From positions 1-10,172 of the forward strand of contig JAKLJM010000116.1 of assembly GCA_023151145.1 (NCBI GenBank): a stretch of DNA of 10,172 nt, read 5' to 3'. Below, piece after piece: positions 7,442 through 10,172 of the stretch (positions are counted from its first letter, which is position 1; each line of letters starts with the position of its first letter). This DNA is from Bacteriovoracaceae bacterium. Its GTDB lineage: Bacteria; Bdellovibrionota; Bacteriovoracia; Bacteriovoracales; Bacteriovoracaceae. The notes beneath the pieces were generated by a model. The model worked only from the letters and a program-made list of their open reading frames with translations. It was not told the origin of the DNA and did no database searches. The translations under genes and the position numbers were made by a program.

Positions 7442-9225
7442 AACTCTTCTCTTTCTAAATGTTGATCCGCTTGAGTTAAAGCTTGAGTGTAAAAAGCTTT
7501 AGCGCGATCGAAACGGTTTAACTTTTCATAAATCATACCAAGGTGCTTTGTAATCGTCACATCATTATTCACCAATTCATAGGCTTTGTTCGCTTCGATT
7601 AATGCTTGATCGTATTTACCAACTTTATAAAAATACCAAGCCATCGAATCTCTAATATAACCATCTTCTGGGCGAAGTTTTACTGCTTTAGAAATATAAG
7701 TATAGGCTAGGTCTAAATTTTCACTTTGTTCTAAATAAGAATAACCTAAAAAGTTTAAAGCATGTGCATTGTTAGGATCTTTCTTAATTAAACCTAAGAC
7801 GATTGAACGCGCTTCCTCTTTTGATCCATTTTTTTCTAAAATTGAAGCTAAATAGTAGTCGTGACCATCTGTATATTTTTTATGATTTTTAAGTGCCTTT
7901 AATGTAGCCACTGATTCGTTTAACGAATTAATTTCTTCAAAAAATGTCGCTTTGATTAAACCAAGTTCAACTTTTAAATCATCAAATTTTTGCGCGTATG
8001 TATCCACAAAATTGATAAATTCCTGTGAGACTTCTTTTTTTGCATCGAAATCAACTTTCGCTTTTTGAGAGTACAACTCTCCTCTTTGCAATAATGAGTC
8101 AGCAAAAAGTGGACTTGATTCTTGAATTTTTGAAAAATACTGAAGTGCTAATTCGTTCTCTTTAATTTCTTGATACAAAGCCGCTAAGTAATAAATGACC
8201 TTATCTGATTCAGGCACTACTTCTAAAACTTCTTTAAACATGGCGATTGCTTTTTGGTAGTCATCACTATCAACATACAATAAACCTAAGCGAACTTTTG
8301 TCGTTAAATCACTATCATCTAATGAAACTAACATTTCAGCGTACGGAACCACATCTTTATTCATTTCTAATGTAAACATCATTTGCACAAGACGACTTAA
8401 AACAGGATGAGGATTACTGGCCACTGGTGAATCTACATATTTTTTATATTCTTTAAGGGCCGAAAGAAAATCCTCTTTTTCCTCATATAAGCTACCGATG
8501 GCCAATGTTGCTTGGAAAAAATCTGGATCAATTTTTAAACTTTGACGATAATACTTAAAAGCGAGATCGCGTTTACCTTGTTCTTGGAAAAGTTTACCTT
8601 TATAAAAAGTATACATCGCTTCTGATGGATCTTTTTTGGCACATTTATCCAGAGTTTTTTGACCTTCGTTAAATTTTTTCTCCGAAGCTAAACTTCTTGA
8701 TAAAAATAAACAAGCTTCTTGAACTTGTTCACCTTGATTAATAATTTTTGAATAAATAACTCGCGCTCTATCACTTTTATCTAAGGCAGCATAAACGCCT
8801 GCCATCAAAAGATTAATTCCATCATCATTATTGCTTGAATTTTTTTCGATATGCGCTTCCAACAAAGTTTGAACAGATTCTATTTCACCAGCTTTAATCA
8901 ATTCAACTGCATATTTTTTTACTAAATAGTCATCACTAGGATTTAATTCATAGGCAAATTTATAAAAATGTACAGCGGTTGCAATCTCACCTCTGAGCGA
9001 AGCATCCATTGCTTTAAAATATAATTCCGATGAGAGAAATTGCATGGCCTTAGGGCCCGATGCTTTGGCGTTTTCAACCTGCTGAAGAGTATAATCCCCT
9101 TTTAGCTTTAATTCCTGATAAGGATCAAATCTTGTTACTTTGATATCTTTTGTAGGTGCCAATTGATGTGCACAAGAAACTAAGATTGATAAGACTGGAA
9201 TGATAGTAATTAAAGATCGCTTCAT
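7387..9225 (-). CDS. Large TPR-repeat lipoprotein
   Basis: The protein has 612 residues. It starts with a short lipoprotein signal (MKRSLITII...) whose lipobox LVSC puts the modified cysteine at 18; alanine at +2 would permit sorting to the outer membrane. The rest is a near-continuous array of tetratricopeptide repeats from about 65 to 590, a scaffold for protein-protein contacts. Clear repeat units include 205-236 (YTFYKGKLFQEQGKRDLAF...), 240-265, 309-338, 344-370 and 558-585. The C-terminal part LNFLGYSYLE (490-499) with DSMAW (526-530) is the signature arrangement of the TPR proteins encoded next to lolB in Pseudomonas (PA4667-like). A GGAAGG lies three bases before the ATG, and a slightly closer spacing than usual is the only oddity. 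The downstream lipoprotein gene overlaps or abuts its end, so the two form one unit. The role is inferred to be in envelope assembly or lipoprotein handling; direct partners cannot be read from the sequence. Confidence 0.88.
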   Translation of the reverse strand: MKRSLITIIPVLSILVSCAHQLAPTKDIKVTRFDPYQELKLKGDYTLQQVENAKASGPKAMQFLSSELYFKAMDASLRGEIATAVHFYKFAYELNPSDDYLVKKYAVELIKAGEIESVQTLLEAHIEKNSSNNDDGINLLMAGVYAALDKSDRARVIYSKIINQGEQVQEACLFLSRSLASEKKFNEGQKTLDKCAKKDPSEAMYTFYKGKLFQEQGKRDLAFKYYRQSLKIDPDFFQATLAIGSLYEEKEDFLSALKEYKKYVDSPVASNPHPVLSRLVQMMFTLEMNKDVVPYAEMLVSLDDSDLTTKVRLGLLYVDSDDYQKAIAMFKEVLEVVPESDKVIYYLAALYQEIKENELALQYFSKIQESSPLFADSLLQRGELYSQKAKVDFDAKKEVSQEFINFVDTYAQKFDDLKVELGLIKATFFEEINSLNESVATLKALKNHKKYTDGHDYYLASILEKNGSKEEARSIVLGLIKKDPNNAHALNFLGYSYLEQSENLDLAYTYISKAVKLRPEDGYIRDSMAWYFYKVGKYDQALIEANKAYELVNNDVTITKHLGMIYEKLNRFDRAKAFYTQALTQADQHLEREELLKNIQSIESTRKPASAP

Positions 9226-9414
9226 GGGCCTTCCAATAGCAAAGTTAATCCTTTGCCTCTCACGGATCGACGTACAAAAACCGAATCTTTAATTTTTAGC
9301 TAAGACTATTTTACTATGGAATCTTTGTCCCCCTGCGCAAAAATGACATCCCTAAGCATTTAAATATACGAATAAATCAAAATTTTTTTTCTTGAGCGAA
9401 GAAAAATCATCTCA

Positions 9415-9453
9415 AGGATTGTTGACAGTGCGAAATCAATCCTGTTATTTCAT
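9415..9453 (+). promoter_or_regulatory. Putative promoter with perfect -35 box inside an inverted repeat
   Basis: TTGACA (9422-9427) matches the -35 consensus perfectly. After 18 bases comes TATTTC (9446-9451), a weak -10 box that is helped by TG in the extended -10 position (9443-9444). AGGATTG (9415-9421) and CAATCCT (9437-9443) form an exact seven-base inverted repeat around the -35 box, so a repressor bound here would block the promoter. The position suits expression of the PhaR-type gene at 9663 with a leader of about 200 bases. Confidence 0.4.
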
Positions 9454-9486
9454 CCGAGCATTGCACTGAATTCTCTGCGTCTCCAG

Positions 9487-9504
9487 ATTAGTTCTATAAC
9501 TAAT
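9487..9504 (+). promoter_or_regulatory. 18-bp palindrome overlapping a second possible -10 box
   Basis: ATTAGTT (9487-9493) and AACTAAT (9498-9504) are perfect inverse complements around CTAT. The palindrome contains TATAAC (9495-9500), five of six bases of the -10 consensus, though I find no good -35 box at 16-18 bases upstream. The size and symmetry are those of a dimeric repressor site. The PhaR-type protein encoded just downstream is one candidate binder, but the site does not resemble the TGC-rich sites described for Paracoccus PhaR. Confidence 0.4.
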
Positions 9505-9593
9505 TGTTTTTAAAGAGGTCGTGGGAAATCGCACCATAAAAAGTGAATGATTTTCAGTGTTTAGCTAACAAGTTATGTCAATTATTAACAGAT

Positions 9594-9642
9594 CCGCATT
9601 ATTGCGGTCCAACCACGAATAAGAAGCCAATTAAAAGGCTTC
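9594..9642 (+). other. Two tandem hairpins in the leader of the PhaR-type gene
   Basis: The first hairpin pairs CCGCA (9594-9598) with TGCGG (9603-9607) around TTAT. The second pairs GAAGCC (9623-9628) with GGCTTC (9637-9642) around eight bases. The second ends 10 bases before the ribosome binding site AGGGG (9653-9657). They could affect translation or mRNA stability. No known riboswitch fold was recognised. Confidence 0.35.
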
Positions 9643-9662
9643 ACGAAAAAATAGGGGTAAAT

Positions 9663-10037
9663 ATGAGCGACGTTAGAATCATTAAGCGTTACCAGAACAG
9701 AAAACTTTATGACACTCATCAAAGCTGTTACGTGACTCTTGAAGAGATTGCGCAAATCATCCGCGAAGGTAATGAAATTCAAGTTATCGACAATAAGACA
9801 AAAAACGACATCACGTACATCACTCAAATCCAACTTCTTTTCGATCAAGAGAAAAAATCTACTCGTTCAGGAGATGTAGAGCTTCTTAAACGTGTAATCC
9901 GTTCTGAAGAAGGGACATTTACTGGTTATATCAAGTCACTTGAAAAGAAACTTGGTACAGACCACGCAGAATTCAAAGCTCCATTCAACAATGTTGAAGT
10001 AAACTCTGCTATTGAAACAACTGCTACTTTAAACTAA
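9663..10037 (+). CDS. PhaR-type polyhydroxyalkanoate regulator DNA-binding protein
   Basis: The protein has 124 residues. Residues 4-65 carry the PHB accumulation regulator DNA-binding domain: the hallmark IIKRYQNRKLYDT (6-18), then YVTLEEIAQIIREGNEIQVIDNKT (23-46 region) and ITQIQLLFDQE (53-63). In PhaR proteins this domain binds DNA and polyhydroxyalkanoate granules and represses phasin and its own genes. The C-terminal half (66-124) contains a short helical stretch and a polar tail and does not look like the usual PhaR C-terminal domain; the protein is shorter than typical PhaR (about 180-200). The ATG at 9663 is chosen because AGGGG lies five bases before it and the conserved domain starts right there. 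Autoregulation is plausible given the inverted repeats upstream. No phasin, synthase or depolymerase gene is in the window, so a role in polyester storage is inferred from the domain only; small relatives may have been recruited to other regulons. Confidence 0.88.
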   Translation: MSDVRIIKRYQNRKLYDTHQSCYVTLEEIAQIIREGNEIQVIDNKTKNDITYITQIQLLFDQEKKSTRSGDVELLKRVIRSEEGTFTGYIKSLEKKLGTDHAEFKAPFNNVEVNSAIETTATLN

Positions 10038-10044
10038 GATAAAA

Positions 10045-10060
10045 GCGTTATTATTAACGC
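10045..10060. other. Short hairpin after the PhaR-type gene
   Basis: GCGTTA (10045-10050) and TAACGC (10055-10060) pair around TTAT, seven bases after the stop codon. AAAAA rather than T follows on the plus strand, so it is not a classical terminator for the gene before it; on the minus strand it is followed by TTTTATC. It may simply stabilise the mRNA end. Confidence 0.3.
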
Positions 10061-10077
10061 AAAAATCTTGGTTGTTT

Positions 10078-10172
10078 ATGAAAAAAATTTTCTTTTCTAC
10101 AATACTAGCCGTTTCAACACTTTTAAGTGCGGAAACGGCTTTTTCGCAAATGAAGCCTAATCTAGGCAAACT
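10078..10172 (+). CDS. Exported protein, N-terminal fragment; runs off the right edge
   Basis: The frame from the ATG at 10078 stays open for 31 codons to the window end. It begins with MKKIFFSTILAVSTLL, that is two lysines and a hydrophobic core, followed by SAETAFSQ, which offers a signal peptidase I site after AFS or nearby. There is no lipobox cysteine, so the product should be secreted or periplasmic. There is no clear ribosome binding site (only TTGG about eight bases upstream). The mature part starts MKPNLGK and is too short to identify. It lies 40 bases after the PhaR-type gene on the same strand, so it may be co-transcribed. A hairpin within its codons is listed separately. Confidence 0.65.
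   Translation, partial: MKKIFFSTILAVSTLLSAETAFSQMKPNLGK
10107..10144 (+). terminator. Terminator-like hairpin inside the signal-peptide codons
   Basis: AGCCGTTTC (10107-10115) and GAAACGGCT (10132-10140) are perfect inverse complements. A nested stem CACTT/AAGTG (10118-10122 and 10125-10129) continues it after a two-base internal loop. Five T in a row (10140-10144) follow. This is the shape of an intrinsic terminator for the PhaR-type gene, yet it lies within a convincing open frame for an exported protein. It may be a terminator, an attenuator or chance. Confidence 0.45.

Larger units (their letters stand above)
9226..9662. other. Divergent intergenic region with inverted repeats and a structured leader
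   Basis: This stretch separates the minus-strand TPR gene from the plus-strand PhaR-type gene. I see no gene in it; a GTG-initiated extension of the downstream frame from 9543 is discussed among the rejected items. The right half carries a consensus -35 box, three inverted repeats and two leader hairpins, listed separately. For the TPR gene I found only a TAAAAT (9313-9308) as a possible -10 box with no matching -35, so its promoter is not identified. An additional inverted repeat CTTGAG/CTCAAG (9391-9396 and 9411-9416) has a 14-base spacer and no known role. Confidence 0.6.

Noticed and set aside
9543..9662. GTG-initiated 40-residue N-terminal extension of the PhaR-type protein
   Set aside because: The conserved domain begins at the ATG at 9663, which has a good ribosome binding site (AGGGG). 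The GTG has none, and the stretch contains the leader hairpins.
9585..9848. Minus-strand open frame opposite the PhaR-type gene
   Set aside because: It is antisense to the conserved DNA-binding domain and has no ribosome binding site or recognisable product.
1..10172. Mobile element, phage, CRISPR array, tRNA, rRNA or defence system
   Set aside because: I saw no transposase or integrase motifs, no regularly spaced repeats, no cloverleaf or rRNA-like stretches, and no defence-type domains on either strand.

Overview
This is an AT-rich window (about one third G+C by eye) from a Gram-negative bacterium with an outer membrane. The outer-membrane-type lipoproteins, a small single-domain PhaR-type protein and the general style of the genes suggest a predatory or related deltaproteobacterial lineage of the Bdellovibrionota (Bacteriovorax-like). 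That placement is an inference from style; no marker gene in the window proves it.

The layout from left to right is as follows. (1) 1-867, minus strand: the N-terminal 289 codons of an unrecognised protein that runs off the left edge. (2) 868-1037: a short gap holding a strong 11-bp hairpin. (3) 1038-6678, minus strand: a complete five-gene peptide ABC importer transcribed as oppA-oppB-oppC-oppD-oppF, with a recognisable promoter just upstream of oppA. (4) 6791 to about 7441, minus strand: a small lipoprotein with a LolB-like look and no ordinary start codon at its N-terminus. (5) 7387-9225, minus strand: a 612-residue TPR lipoprotein. (6) 9226-9662: a divergent intergenic region with a consensus -35 box, several inverted repeats and a structured leader. 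(7) 9663-10037, plus strand: a 124-residue PhaR-type (polyhydroxyalkanoate accumulation regulator) DNA-binding protein. (8) 10078 to the right edge, plus strand: the first 31 codons of an exported protein, with a terminator-like hairpin lying inside its signal-peptide codons.

How the genes fit together. The opp operon encodes a lipid-anchored peptide-binding protein, two permeases and two ATPases; together they would import oligopeptides or dipeptides. The TPR lipoprotein plus small lipoprotein pair resembles the TPR-lolB arrangement of Pseudomonas and relatives, so these two may act in outer-membrane lipoprotein handling. The PhaR-type protein is probably a transcription factor, but no polyhydroxyalkanoate gene is visible here.

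Nothing in the window looks like a mobile element, phage, CRISPR array, RNA gene, defence system or an undescribed multi-gene system. The points that deserve a second look are small-scale: the start of the lipoprotein gene, hairpins and palindromes around the PhaR-type gene, the hairpin at the end of the opp operon, and the unrecognised protein at the left edge.
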